Below the pieces are notes generated by a model that worked only from the letters and a program-made list of their open reading frames with translations, was not told the origin of the DNA and made no database searches. A stretch of 64,000 bases of DNA from an uncultured Caldilineaceae bacterium (GTDB lineage: Bacteria > Chloroflexota > Anaerolineae > Caldilineales > Caldilineaceae): assembly GCA_951812725.1 (NCBI GenBank), contig OX638330.1:2914001-2978000 (forward strand). The letters run 5' to 3'. This document shows, piece by piece, positions 7,670-16,656 of the stretch. Within the stretch, counting starts at the first letter, position 1; each line of letters opens with the position of its first letter. The translations under genes and the position numbers were made by a program.

Positions 7670-8527
7670 TTGAACTTGAACTACCCCATTCGACTCATCT
7701 CGGTCGATCTTGATGGCACACTGTTTCGCAGTGATAGCACGCCCTCGCCTGAAGGCGTGCGGCTGTTGCAGAGCGCTAACGGAATGGGTGTGAGGATTGT
7801 CATAAATACAACCCGCAACATCGGCGGCGTGCGCAAACTTTGCAAGACTTGGGGCTTTAGCGACCCGGTTATCTGTACAAACGGCGCGCAGATATTTGCG
7901 TCGCCAGAAGGGCCAGTGTGGGCGTCATTCACGATTCCAATGGAGGCCGCACGTTCGGTTGCCCGGCTCGCGGATGAGCATGGCTGGGAGGTGAGCACAA
8001 GTGTCGGCAAACTAAGTTACTTGAGGCAGCGGCCCGGGCAGCCCCTCGGGCCAATTGAGCACTGGTCAGATGTAGGCATGGAAGGGAAGCCGGATCTGCC
8101 CAGACTGGTAGTTGTGTCGACAAATGAAGAGGCATTGGTTGGCGACCCGATGCGAATGCTACTTCACGAACCGGAGGCTATTGCGGCGGTGCAAGGGCTG
8201 ACGGAACAGTTTCGGGAGGAGTGCCGGACGGAGACGTATTACGAGCCTGACGGTCGTGTGCACTCGCTGTGCGTATTGCCGCGAGAGGCTGACAAGGGCT
8301 CGGCGCTGGAATTCGTTGCAAGAAAACTGGAGATTCCTCTCGCCCAGACGCTCGCGATTGGCGACAACACCAACGACATGCCGATGTTCTCAGCGGCCGG
8401 GGTTAGCACGGCGATGGGTAACGCGACGCCCGAGGTGAAAGCTGCAGCCACTGTCGTCGGCCCGTCAAATGATGATGAGGGCGTGGCATGGGCCGTCCGA
8501 CGGTTCGTGCTGCGGCGTCCCAATTGA
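7670..8527 (+). CDS. HAD superfamily Cof-type (IIB) phosphatase
   Basis: This 285-aa protein has HAD motif I ISVDLDGTLFRSD at the N-terminus, motif II Thr in IVINTTRN, a C2B-type cap of about 130 residues, and motif IV GDNTNDMPMFSAAGVSTAMGNATPEVK. The Cof-like family hydrolyses phosphate from sugar phosphates, nucleotides or cofactors in the cytoplasm; the substrate is not predictable. I chose TTG at 7670 because GAAAGGA lies 5 nt upstream and motif I then starts about 10 residues in. A longer frame from TTG at 7613 would add 19 unsupported residues. It converges with the next operon after 71 bp. Confidence 0.85.
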   Translation: MNLNYPIRLISVDLDGTLFRSDSTPSPEGVRLLQSANGMGVRIVINTTRNIGGVRKLCKTWGFSDPVICTNGAQIFASPEGPVWASFTIPMEAARSVARLADEHGWEVSTSVGKLSYLRQRPGQPLGPIEHWSDVGMEGKPDLPRLVVVSTNEEALVGDPMRMLLHEPEAIAAVQGLTEQFREECRTETYYEPDGRVHSLCVLPREADKGSALEFVARKLEIPLAQTLAIGDNTNDMPMFSAAGVSTAMGNATPEVKAAATVVGPSNDDEGVAWAVRRFVLRRPN

Positions 8528-8598
8528 CATTGTGCGGTTGTGTCAGATAGCAGGAAGCCTAAAGGGACTACCAGCTTATGGGCGGAATTGGGCGGTCC

Positions 8599-9738
8599 TT
8601 ACTGGTCCACTACTGAACCGTCGGCATGGAGACGCGTCTGCACCGCTCGTGGGACGTAGGGATGACGCTCGGCTGCGTCCGAGACCAGTTCGATGCCGAT
8701 TCCGGGCGCGTCGGGGATGATGAGGAAGCCGTTCTCCTGGGTCAGAGCGCTCTTGACGATCTCGCTCTTCGGCGGTTCGTCCTCACCTGTGGGGTATTCC
8801 TGCAAGGCAAAATTTGGAATACAGGCGGCCAGTTGAATGCAGGCGGCGGTGCTGACCGGGCTGAGCGGATTGTGCGGCACTACTTGTACATGAAACGCCT
8901 CGGCCAGGGCTGCAATCTTCTTGGCGTGGCTCAAGCCGCCGACCATGCAGACGTCCGGTCGGACAAATTGTACGGCGCCGCGTTGCAAGAGTGCCTGGAA
9001 CTCCCAGATGCTATGCAGGCGTTCGCCGGTTGCGATAGGAATACCAATCTTTGATGCTACCAGCGCCATCTCATCCAGATTGTCCGGCGTGACCGGGTCC
9101 TCGTAGAAGAATGGATGATAGGGTTCGATGCCCCGTCCCAAGACAATAGCCTCGCTGGGGGTCAGGCGGCGGTGGATCTCGATGCACAGGTCGACGTCGC
9201 GGCCGACCGCCTGTCGGTAGGCGGCCACGGTCTCGATGGCGTCCTCGATCATGTCGACGTGGGTCTTGAAGTAGGGCAGATCGCGGCTGTCGTCGAGGAA
9301 GGGCGTCAGGTGTCCGACGGCGGTGAAGCCGCGCTCTTTAGCGTCAACGCATCCGGCGATCAGCTCTTCCTTAGTCTGGCCAAAAACGTGATAGTAGACG
9401 CGGGCTTTGTCACGAACTTTCCCGCCGAGAAGCTGGTAGGCCGGCACGCCGAAGTGCTTGCCGGCGATGTCCCAGAGGGCGATGTCGACTGCGCTGAGCG
9501 CGCCCATAACCGCGGCGCCGCGAAAGTGGCTCCAGCGGTACAGGTACTGCCAGTGGTGTTCGATCCGCAATGGGTCCTGACCGATCAGGTAGCGTTTGAA
9601 GGTCTCCACTGCGCCCGCCGACGCCTCCAGAAAGCCCCAGGCGCCGGACTCGCCCAGACCGGTGATACCGGCGTCGGTGTCCACCTCTACGAACAGATAG
9701 CGGTCTACAAAAATGGTGCGGACATCGGTGATCTGCAT
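8599..9738 (-). CDS. mandelate racemase/enolase-superfamily sugar acid dehydratase (galactonate-dehydratase-like)
   Basis: This 379-aa protein has the enolase-superfamily capping domain (residues about 1-120) and a TIM barrel. Metal ligands are expected at the ends of barrel strands: LCIEIHRR, FFYEDPV and ATGERLH. A His in VVPHNPLSP matches the base of the D-galactonate/mannonate dehydratase subgroup. Such enzymes remove water from sugar acids to give 2-keto-3-deoxy acids. GGGAGAC lies before the ATG. It is the last gene of a minus-strand operon with a sulfatase and a uronate-isomerase-like protein, which supports a role in acidic sugar breakdown. The exact substrate is unknown. Confidence 0.88.
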   Translation of the reverse strand: MQITDVRTIFVDRYLFVEVDTDAGITGLGESGAWGFLEASAGAVETFKRYLIGQDPLRIEHHWQYLYRWSHFRGAAVMGALSAVDIALWDIAGKHFGVPAYQLLGGKVRDKARVYYHVFGQTKEELIAGCVDAKERGFTAVGHLTPFLDDSRDLPYFKTHVDMIEDAIETVAAYRQAVGRDVDLCIEIHRRLTPSEAIVLGRGIEPYHPFFYEDPVTPDNLDEMALVASKIGIPIATGERLHSIWEFQALLQRGAVQFVRPDVCMVGGLSHAKKIAALAEAFHVQVVPHNPLSPVSTAACIQLAACIPNFALQEYPTGEDEPPKSEIVKSALTQENGFLIIPDAPGIGIELVSDAAERHPYVPRAVQTRLHADGSVVDQ

Positions 9739-9750
9739 GGTTGTCTCCCA

Positions 9751-11181
9751 CTAACGACTGTTCAGCGCCCAGTCCTTCGTCGTCAATCCGCTGCGGATGC
9801 GCCAGGCGAGAAGCGCCTGCAGTAACTCATCTTTTTTTTCAGCATGGGCAGGGGCATCCCACAGGTTATGAATCTCGGCGGGATCATTGACCAGGTCAAA
9901 GAGTTGACCGTAAGGCTCGTCGACGAAATGGACAAGCTTCCACTCGTTGGTGCGCGCCATGGTCATGTAATCAGCGGGCAGAGTTCCGTCGCGGCAATGC
10001 TCGGCGAAGACGATGTCTCGCCCAGCCCAGTCCTCGCCTGTCAGGGCGGGCAGCAAGGAATCGGCTTCGAAGTCCTCCGGCACATTTACCCCGGCTAACT
10101 CGAGTATTGTTGGGCCCAGATCGAAGAGCGAACAGAGCTGGTCCAACGAGCGTCCGCCGGTGAAGCGTCCCGGCGCCCATACGATCGTTGGCACGCGGGT
10201 GATGATATCGTACATGGTCCACTTCTGGCTATGGCCGTGATCGCCCAGGCAGTCACCGTGGTCCGAAGTGAAGATGACGACGGCGTTCTCCAGATAGCCT
10301 TGGTCTTCCAACGCAGCCAGCAGCTCGCCCACTTTTTCGTCGATCATCGACACGTTCGCCATGTAGTAGGCGCGCTGGCGGTGGCGTTGTTCCGGGGTCG
10401 GGTCGAGGAGATGCACGACCGAATCGTGATCCACTTCGGAGTTGTGGACGCGCATTTCATGGAAGGGGGTAGGCTGGCCGGCGAGCTCCTCCTCCGATAC
10501 GGCCTGGATGGGCAGATCCTTGTCCAAGTAGTCCTGGCTGAATCGGGGCGTGGGGTCGTAAGGGGGGTGAGGCCCGGGAAAGCCCACCTGAAGGAAAAGC
10601 GGTCCATCCGGTTTGGGCTTGTTGCGAACCCACCAGGTCGCGAAATCGCCCACGAACATATCGGAGTGCAGATCCTCGGGCATTTCCCAATCGAACGCGC
10701 CGAGGCTCTCGCCATAGTCGGCGCGCTGGCGGTAGAGGACGCGCTGCTGTTTGACTAGACCGCGGGCACGGAGGGCTTTGTCCCATTCGTCGTAGTAGTA
10801 GCGGCCTTCCAGGAAGCGGTCCTTGTTCTCGACGACGTATCGCTCGTCGAAACCCAGAGGCGTTTCGAAAGGGGAAGTGTGCATCTTGCCGATGTTGACA
10901 CAGTGGTAGCCGCCGTCGTTCAGATCCTCTACCCAGGAGGAGGTCCAGCGGTCGCCGTTCTTGAGGATGCCGGTGGTGTGGGGATAGTAGCCGGTGAAGA
11001 GACTGGCCCGCGCGGGCGCGCACGAGGGCGCGGTGATATGACAGTTTGTGAAACTGACGCCTTCCCGCACCATCCGATCGAGGTTGGGGGTCTCCATGTA
11101 TTCGAAACCCAGAGCTGCGATGGTGTCGAAGCGCTGCTGGTCGGTGATGATAAGAATGATGTTTGGACGACTGTCGGCCAT
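9751..11181 (-). CDS. formylglycine-dependent sulfatase
   Basis: This 476-aa type I sulfatase has N-terminal PNIILIITDQQRFD, which holds the paired metal-binding Asp residues (usual sulfatase DDQ/DQQ site). The maturation signature CAPAR is at residues 54-58, where Cys54 should become formylglycine. TSDHGDCLGDHG is the second metal site. No signal peptide is present, so a cytoplasmic enzyme acting on imported sulfated sugars is likely; many characterised sulfatases are exported instead. No formylglycine-generating enzyme or radical SAM maturase is encoded in the window. AGGAG lies 8 nt before the ATG, and the gene is 12 bp upstream of the dehydratase. Confidence 0.93.
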   Translation of the reverse strand: MADSRPNIILIITDQQRFDTIAALGFEYMETPNLDRMVREGVSFTNCHITAPSCAPARASLFTGYYPHTTGILKNGDRWTSSWVEDLNDGGYHCVNIGKMHTSPFETPLGFDERYVVENKDRFLEGRYYYDEWDKALRARGLVKQQRVLYRQRADYGESLGAFDWEMPEDLHSDMFVGDFATWWVRNKPKPDGPLFLQVGFPGPHPPYDPTPRFSQDYLDKDLPIQAVSEEELAGQPTPFHEMRVHNSEVDHDSVVHLLDPTPEQRHRQRAYYMANVSMIDEKVGELLAALEDQGYLENAVVIFTSDHGDCLGDHGHSQKWTMYDIITRVPTIVWAPGRFTGGRSLDQLCSLFDLGPTILELAGVNVPEDFEADSLLPALTGEDWAGRDIVFAEHCRDGTLPADYMTMARTNEWKLVHFVDEPYGQLFDLVNDPAEIHNLWDAPAHAEKKDELLQALLAWRIRSGLTTKDWALNSR

Positions 11182-11207
11182 CCGGTTCGACTCCTATGTT
11201 CTTGTCA

Positions 11208-12506
11208 CTACGTTACGGCGGCGCGCAGAACTTCCTTCTTTTTCTCTACGCGAAAACATTCATACTGGTTGTCATGCATATAGCGACGAGCCAGGTCAAT
11301 GGCCTGCTTTTCAGTTAGCAGGCCCTCGGAGATTTCTGCCTGCATTGCCCTGGTGAACCAGGTTCGGGCCTGCTTGGCGTAGGCGAGGGCCGCGCCAGGG
11401 TAACCGGTATCGCCGCCGAAGAGGAACAGCTTGTTGGCGGGCGCTGCATGGATGAAACGGCGGACAAACTCCATCGAGCTATAGGGGTTGATGCTCCAAG
11501 CCCAACAGAGGTCAGCGTATACGTTGGGGTAGTGCTTGGCCAATGCGACCAGCTCCTCGGTATAGGGGTAGGCAATGTGCATGAGGACGAACCGCGCATC
11601 GGGATACTTTGCCAGCAAAGGGCAGAGGTTGCCGCTGCGGATGTAATCCACGGGCATGCGGCTGTGGCCGGCGTAGTAGCCGGTGTGCAGCTTCATGGGT
11701 AGATCGTGCTCGATGCACAGCTCCACACCCCTGGCCCAGCACCAGTCTCCCAGGGTTAGCCTTGCTGTCTCGTCGATCTCTTCGCCGTCACGCAGATAGA
11801 TATCGAGGGCTTTGGCGGCCTCGGCGTCGCTGCGCTCTTGCCAGCGTAAGGTCCGATTGTAGGCGTGCTGCGATTTGACGGCGATCGCCGGCGTGGAAAA
11901 TTCTTGAAAAATCGTTTCCATCACCCTTCGCAGAGAAGTGAGGTCGGACACTTCCAGACCGGTATGTTTGGCGATTTCCTCGTGATTTGGCTTCCCCGAA
12001 CACATTTCGGCCCAGGAGATATCATAGAAGAAAAAGTCGGGCCCTGAGCGATCCGGGGTGACTTGGATTGTAAAGGCGTCAGTCTGGATGTGGTCCAAAT
12101 TTGCCTCATCCCTGAGCAGACGCAGGCGCTCGCCCGGTTGGATGAAGCCTGCGTTCTTTTCCTGGGCGGCGGCGATGGAATCTGGCGTCAGCTCTTCAAT
12201 TCCGTACAGATCGCTGGCAATAATGCTGACGGCTTCACCATAGCCGGTATGTTGTACTCTGGCCCATGCTTCCTGTACTGGCGCAAAGCGGGCGGCCACG
12301 TCAGGGTCTGACGAGTCTAGCAACTTGTCGAGGGCCTCTCCAGAGGCTCCGGCTACGAACAGGTCGGCTGGGACGTAGTTCTGGAAAAGCTGGCCCAGAA
12401 TGTCAGGTCGCTCGTCCAGATAGGACTCTTCTCCCCGCATATGCTCGTGGGTATCCACGAGAGGGGTCTGCTGGATGACAGCGGCGATATCGGTTTGTGA
12501 AGTCAT
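11208..12506 (-). CDS. amidohydrolase-superfamily protein, uronate-isomerase-like
   Basis: This 432-aa TIM-barrel protein has the metal-binding HxH in PLVDTHEHM near the N-terminus. Further ligands appear in MKLHTGYY, VLMHIAYPY and the strand-8 Asp in FGGDTG. The fold and long helical insert after strand 1 recall uronate isomerase relatives within amidohydrolase family 2. Its setting with a sulfatase and sugar-acid dehydratases supports a uronate-type substrate. I chose the ATG at 12506, 8 bp after the msrA stop; a start at 12542 would overlap msrA by 28 bp. The reaction (isomerase, lactonase or decarboxylase) is open. Confidence 0.8.
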   Translation of the reverse strand: MTSQTDIAAVIQQTPLVDTHEHMRGEESYLDERPDILGQLFQNYVPADLFVAGASGEALDKLLDSSDPDVAARFAPVQEAWARVQHTGYGEAVSIIASDLYGIEELTPDSIAAAQEKNAGFIQPGERLRLLRDEANLDHIQTDAFTIQVTPDRSGPDFFFYDISWAEMCSGKPNHEEIAKHTGLEVSDLTSLRRVMETIFQEFSTPAIAVKSQHAYNRTLRWQERSDAEAAKALDIYLRDGEEIDETARLTLGDWCWARGVELCIEHDLPMKLHTGYYAGHSRMPVDYIRSGNLCPLLAKYPDARFVLMHIAYPYTEELVALAKHYPNVYADLCWAWSINPYSSMEFVRRFIHAAPANKLFLFGGDTGYPGAALAYAKQARTWFTRAMQAEISEGLLTEKQAIDLARRYMHDNQYECFRVEKKKEVLRAAVT

Positions 12507-12514
12507 GGAAACTC

Positions 12515-13066
12515 TTAACTCGCTTTCAGCTTGGCCTGCCATTGCTTGCGAAACTTGCCGACTTTCGGGCGAATCACGAACAGGCAGTAGGGCTGGAATC
12601 CGTTGTCGCGATAGTAGTTCTGGTGGTAGTCCTCGGCGACGTAGAAGGTGTCGAGAGGGGTCAGCTCGGTGACGATTGGCGCGCCCCAGATTTGCGGTGC
12701 GTAGTCGCGAATCATCTCTTCGGCCACTTCTTTCTGTTCTTCGTCGTGGTAGAGGATGACCGAGCGGTATTGGGGTCCGACGTCGTTGCCCTGGCGGTTG
12801 GGTGTTGTGGGGTCGTGGGAAGTAAAGAAGACTTCCAGGATCTCACGAAAAGAGATTACAGACGGGTCGAAGGAGACCTGAATGACTTCGGCGTGGCCGG
12901 TTGTCTTTGAGCAGATCTGCTCGTAAGTGGGGTAAGCTACATGGCCGCCGGCGTAGCCCGAAACGACCTGGCTCACGCCTTGCAACTCCTCATAGAGGGG
13001 CTCCAAGCACCAGAAACAGCCCCCACCCAGAGTAGCAACTTCCAAGGGATTCGTATCATTGGACAT
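12515..13066 (-). CDS. msrA: peptide-methionine (S)-S-oxide reductase MsrA
   Basis: This 183-aa MsrA repairs oxidised methionine with the catalytic GCFWC at residues 16-20 (Cys17 nucleophile). Other conserved parts are VVSGYAGG, HAEVIQVSFDP, DVGPQYRSVI and AEDYHQNY. No C-terminal resolving Cys pair is obvious, so it may recycle through thioredoxin directly or use Cys20. It is the first gene of the minus-strand sulfatase operon, 8 bp before the amidohydrolase, an unusual companion for glycan catabolism. GGGAG lies upstream of the ATG. Confidence 0.96.
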   Translation of the reverse strand: MSNDTNPLEVATLGGGCFWCLEPLYEELQGVSQVVSGYAGGHVAYPTYEQICSKTTGHAEVIQVSFDPSVISFREILEVFFTSHDPTTPNRQGNDVGPQYRSVILYHDEEQKEVAEEMIRDYAPQIWGAPIVTELTPLDTFYVAEDYHQNYYRDNGFQPYCLFVIRPKVGKFRKQWQAKLKAS

Positions 13067-13084
13067 AGCGTTCTCTCCCTATCA

Positions 13085-13113
13085 AATATCTTTGCAGTGA
13101 AACCATCTGCCAA
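13085..13113 (-). promoter_or_regulatory. possible promoter of the msrA-sulfatase operon
   Basis: On the minus strand TTGGCA (13113-13108) and GATATT (13090-13085) are 17 bp apart. They match the -35 and -10 consensus at 5/6 and 4/6. The predicted start would lie close to the Shine-Dalgarno sequence of msrA, which weakens the call. Confidence 0.3.
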
Positions 13114-13324
13114 TCACACTCGCGTTGCCTCGTAAACCTGGGTGTCAGTCAGTTTCCATGTTATGAGATCAGGGTAGAGTCTTACTGGCGGCTAATGGCT
13201 CTTGGCGCAGGCAGATTGTATCAATGTCGATGGCTTTGCCAGACGAACGTATCTTACCCCAGAAGGAGACGGAGTCCAACAGGGTCTGACAAAAACAGTC
13301 TGGCCCTTCCAGTATTGCAACGAC

Positions 13325-13352
13325 TTGCGAAGTGGAAAATCTGTGATATGTT
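13325..13352 (+). promoter_or_regulatory. possible promoter of the mannonate dehydratase gene
   Basis: TTGCGA (13325-13330) and TATGTT (13347-13352) are 16 bp apart and about 90 bp before the ATG at 13442. The 375-bp divergent region 13067-13441 holds this, the opposing candidate at 13085-13113, and nothing else recognised. Confidence 0.3.
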
Positions 13353-13441
13353 TCTGACGCAAACGTACTGTGGCTGGCGTTGAATATCGGCCACAGGTCA
13401 TTGACCTCAATACCAGATACCATTACAGAAGGAACGCCACC

Positions 13442-14422
13442 ATGATTCGAATTGCAGAGATGTTGCCGGCGCAGCCATCGCCCTTGTGGACGCTGGTCAA
13501 ACAGTGCGGCGTAAACAAGGCCGTAGGCCAGATGGATATGTCAACCATCGACCATCCTGATCCGGACATGAAACCGTGGGGATTCATGAGCCTAGCCAGG
13601 GTGAAGAGCGCCTACGAGAACGCCGGTTTTCGCCTCGAGGTGTTGGAGAGCCGCCCACCGCTGGAAAAGGCCAAGTTGGGATTGCCGGGACGCGATGAGG
13701 AGATCGAGACCGCGTGCGAGTTGATCCGCAACATGGGCCGTTTGGGCATTCCGGTCTGGTGCAGCGAATGGATGCCCATATTCGGCTGGATGCGCACGGC
13801 GACGACGATACCGGAGCGTGGCGGTGCGTTGGTGACCGGTTTTGACTATGATGTGATGCGTAATGCTCCGCTGACTGAACACGGCGAGGTCAGCGAAGAG
13901 CGACTATGGGACAACCTGAAATACTTCCTGGAAGCTGTGGTGCCGGTGGCCGAAGAGGCCGGCGTGAAGCTGGCGATGCACCCAGACGACCCGCCGCTGT
14001 CGCCGATCCGGGGACTGGGCCGTATCATGCGCAGTGTCGAAAACTTCCAGCGGTTGATCGATCTGGTTCCCAGCCCGGCAAACGGAATATGCCTGTGCCA
14101 GGGGAACTTTACGCTAATGACTGATGACCTGCCTGGGGCGATCCGTCACTTCGGCGCCCAGGACAAGATATTTTTTGTCCATTTCCGCGATGTGCGGGGG
14201 GCGCCGGAAAAGTTTAACGAGACCTTCCACGACAACGGCAAGACTGATATGCTCGCCTGTATGAAAGCCTACCGGGATATTGGCTTTAGCGGCGTGCTGC
14301 GGCCTGATCATGTGCCGACGATGGAAGGCGACAGCAATGAGGACGCCGGGTATTCATCGATCGGCAGGTTGTATGCCATTGGCTACATACGCGGCCTGCG
14401 GCAAGCTGTTTATGAGGATTAG
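13442..14422 (+). CDS. mannonate dehydratase (UxuA-like)
   Basis: This 326-aa TIM-barrel protein resembles UxuA, which dehydrates D-mannonate to 2-keto-3-deoxygluconate in glucuronate catabolism. Visible family features are KLAMHPDDPPLSPIRGLGRI (metal His), LCQGNFTLM, FFVHFRDVRG (metal-binding His), ETFHDNGKTDM and the C-terminal RPDHVPTMEGD. I chose the ATG at 13442 because AGGAA lies upstream and homologues start near MIRIAEML; the longer frame from 13370 is not supported. It runs opposite to the sulfatase operon and converges with a deacetylase gene 11 bp away. Confidence 0.87.
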   Translation: MIRIAEMLPAQPSPLWTLVKQCGVNKAVGQMDMSTIDHPDPDMKPWGFMSLARVKSAYENAGFRLEVLESRPPLEKAKLGLPGRDEEIETACELIRNMGRLGIPVWCSEWMPIFGWMRTATTIPERGGALVTGFDYDVMRNAPLTEHGEVSEERLWDNLKYFLEAVVPVAEEAGVKLAMHPDDPPLSPIRGLGRIMRSVENFQRLIDLVPSPANGICLCQGNFTLMTDDLPGAIRHFGAQDKIFFVHFRDVRGAPEKFNETFHDNGKTDMLACMKAYRDIGFSGVLRPDHVPTMEGDSNEDAGYSSIGRLYAIGYIRGLRQAVYED

Positions 14423-14433
14423 AACTCACCCTC

Positions 14434-15399
14434 TTACATTTCCAGCATCCACTGGAAGATCATATCTTCGAAATCGGGCAGCTTTTCGTGGCCGTAGTCG
14501 GGATAGATGACCGTCCGCTTGGAGGAAGTGATCTTATTGAAGGCCGCGTATTGTGTGGAAGGCGGACAGACCTGGTCCATAAGACCGACGCCCATCAGGA
14601 CCTCGCCGCGAATGCGGGGCGTCAGATTCTGGACATCGATATAGCCCAGTCGGGTGAAAACCGCTTCCTCACGCTCGTGGCGGGGGTCGAAGTTGCGGAA
14701 CCATTCGCGCAGTTCGGCGTAGGCGTTCTGGTCCAGGTCGAGATCCCATACCCGTTTGTAGTCGCACAGGAAGGGATATATGGGCGCGGCCCGATTCACG
14801 CGCGGCTCGAGGGAAGCACAGGCAAGCGTGAGCCCGCCGCCCTGGCTGCCGCCGGTTGCTCCTACGCGGGTGGCGTCGACGTCGTCCATTTCCATCACGA
14901 TCTGTGCCAGGCGGGCAGTGTCGAGGAAGGTGTGCCGATAGAGCAGGTCATCGGGCTCGCCGGCAAGCCCGCGCACGATGTGTCCTCGCAGAGTCCAGCC
15001 GGGAACGCCGCCTACATCTTCGGAGCGCCCGCCGCCCTGACCGCGGCAGTCTAACGCGGCGACCGTAAAGCCGGCGGCGGCGTAGCCCAGTTTGCTCTGC
15101 CAGTCGCCGGCGTTACCGCTATAGCCGTGGAACATTAGCACTGCCGGATGTGGCTCTTGCGCGTCGCGAGGGCGCAGCAGTTTGGCATGCACGCGTGCGC
15201 CGCGCGTTCCCGTGAAATAGAGATGGAAACATTCTGCATAGGGCGCCTGGAATTCAGCCGGGACAAGCTCTACTTCAGGGTCGACCGACGCGAGTTCAGT
15301 GAGGGCTGCGTCCCAATATTCGTCGAAGTCTTCTGGGCGTGGGTTGGTGCCCTGGTAAGAAGTCAGTTCAGCCAATTTCATGTCAAAAAGCAGAGGCAT
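14434..15399 (-). CDS. acetyl xylan esterase / cephalosporin-C deacetylase family hydrolase
   Basis: This 321-aa alpha/beta hydrolase matches the AXE1 family (CE7), which removes acetyl groups from oligosaccharides. PAVLMFHGYSG carries the oxyanion region, DCRGQGGGRSED is the CE7 RGQ motif, and GATGGSQGGGL holds the Ser nucleophile. MDQVCPPS supplies the Asp, and DYGHEKLP the His. The start at 15399 has AAGGAAT just upstream; a longer frame to 15609 adds a low-quality 70-residue extension and is rejected. No signal peptide is visible, so it likely acts on imported oligomers. It lies at the edge of the uronate/sulfatase island. Confidence 0.9.
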   Translation of the reverse strand: MPLLFDMKLAELTSYQGTNPRPEDFDEYWDAALTELASVDPEVELVPAEFQAPYAECFHLYFTGTRGARVHAKLLRPRDAQEPHPAVLMFHGYSGNAGDWQSKLGYAAAGFTVAALDCRGQGGGRSEDVGGVPGWTLRGHIVRGLAGEPDDLLYRHTFLDTARLAQIVMEMDDVDATRVGATGGSQGGGLTLACASLEPRVNRAAPIYPFLCDYKRVWDLDLDQNAYAELREWFRNFDPRHEREEAVFTRLGYIDVQNLTPRIRGEVLMGVGLMDQVCPPSTQYAAFNKITSSKRTVIYPDYGHEKLPDFEDMIFQWMLEM

Positions 15400-15800
15400 G
15401 GCATATTCCTTGGTGTGGATTCTGGGGACAGTTAGGCAAAGCAGACTCGAGCTTTCTTTACTCGCCACTCCTATTGTCGCGTCAGAGGGACGTTGGCTGC
15501 AAACACGGCACACGGTGAAGGGCAGCCCCGGGAAGAGGCGGCATCCTGTTGTTGGCCGTGAGACTGCTGAGACGGCAACTGCGCGCCCACCAGTTTTCTG
15601 ATGGGTCAAACTGGCATTTGTGTACTGAAAAGTCTTGACCTGTAAGCCCTAATCGGGTAGGATATGCACGTTCTTTGCCACTCACCAATCAGGCACAGGT
15701 TCCTCTTCTCGGCTCCCGGACGCCCAGCCAGTACATACGGCCTCGATGGGTAAGAAATTCAGAATCAGATGGGCAGGTTCTAGGTCTACATATTTTGTTT
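15400..15800. other. intergenic region without a supported gene
   Basis: This 400-bp stretch between the esterase start and MITE copy 2 has no convincing frame. A plus-strand TTGACC (15635-15640) and TAGGAT (15658-15663) pair with 17-bp spacing is present, but there is no gene shortly downstream, so it is probably chance. Confidence 0.4.
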
Positions 15801-16267
15801 GTAACTACTAAGCCATATGCAGTGTCTGTCTTGACCAGCCCGTTATCCTTGCCGCCATTCAGGCAATCTGATTGCGTATTCGGTTTGCGGCAGCCACGTT
15901 GATGGAGCGGCACGGCTGAAATGCGCACACACGGCCGGAACTGCAGTTTTTGGTTTTCAGTTTTCAGTTTTTTGTGGAACACCAGTCGTCAGTGGAACAC
16001 CGGAGATTAGCGGTCGATGGTCGGTGGGTTGAGGCGGCAAGCGGGGGAGGAGACTCCGTTCGCCAGACACGACGCTGGGGAAGAGTAAACACGGTCGATG
16101 AGCGATGGTTTTGTAGGGGGGCGTTGCGGGGGCGCAGCCCCTGCACAAGGGAGGGCCGAAGGCCCGACCGCCCAAATGCAAAGAAAGAGTATAGAGGAGT
16201 GAGGAGAGGGCAAGCAGCTCCGCTCGCCTCATTCAGGATCGCAAAATAGTTGTGGCTGCGTAGTTTC
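15801..16267. repeat. MITE-like element, copy 2 (with nested insertion)
   Basis: This copy starts GTAACTACTAAGCCATA and ends TGTGGCTGCGTAGTTTC (inverted repeats). The flanks are TTTTGTTT (15793-15800) and TTTGGTTT (16268-16275), a 7/8 target duplication. The 62-bp core at 16112-16173 is identical to copy 1. It is 467 bp long because about 154 bp (15935-16088) is inserted between direct repeats of ACACGG (15929-15934 and 16089-16094). Copy 3 shows the uninterrupted form at the same place. Confidence 0.78.
15935..16088. repeat. nested insertion inside MITE copy 2
   Basis: About 154 bp interrupts the repeat unit and is bounded by a 6-bp direct repeat ACACGG. It contains a run of TTTTCAG-like units near 15945-15970. 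Its ends (AACTGCAG near 15939 and GGCGGCAAG near 16036) recur just after the core of copy 3 (44939-44972), so this is a second, shorter mobile or recombining module. Its nature is unknown. Confidence 0.5.
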
Positions 16268-16656
16268 TTTGGTTTTATCAAGGGCTTGCGTTCATAGACG
16301 CTGCCTAGACGACCAATTTCGGCACGCATTTGCCCAAGAAGAGGGACCGGAACATGGTTGTTTCGACCAATCTTCTATCATATCGAATTGCAGTTCACTT
16401 CCCCTTCAGCCAGCTGGCAGCGCGTCCATCTGGCTAAACAACAGCGGATGACACTCTGTCGGCGGGCATTTCCGCCCGTTCCCCTTTCAATCGCATACAT
16501 TTGGCCAGCGCCGCGCCCTGGAGGAACGCAGGCACGGAATGCAGTGCAAACTTGATACTGGTTGGCCATAAATGCAGTATCGCCGCTGTCTTCTGAGTGC
16601 ACACGAAAAGACCGATATCGGACGAATTCAAACAGTCAAAAAGAGAGATTTGGGAC
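16268..16656. other. intergenic region upstream of the Asp-box protein
   Basis: No gene is supported in this 389-bp stretch. A weak promoter-like pair, TTGATA (16552-16557) and CAGTAT (16575-16580) with a 17-bp spacer, lies about 80 bp before the next start. Confidence 0.35.

Noticed and set aside
15635-15663. Plus-strand promoter TTGACC-17-TAGGAT
   Set aside because: No gene follows on that strand for about 1 kb, so it is probably chance.
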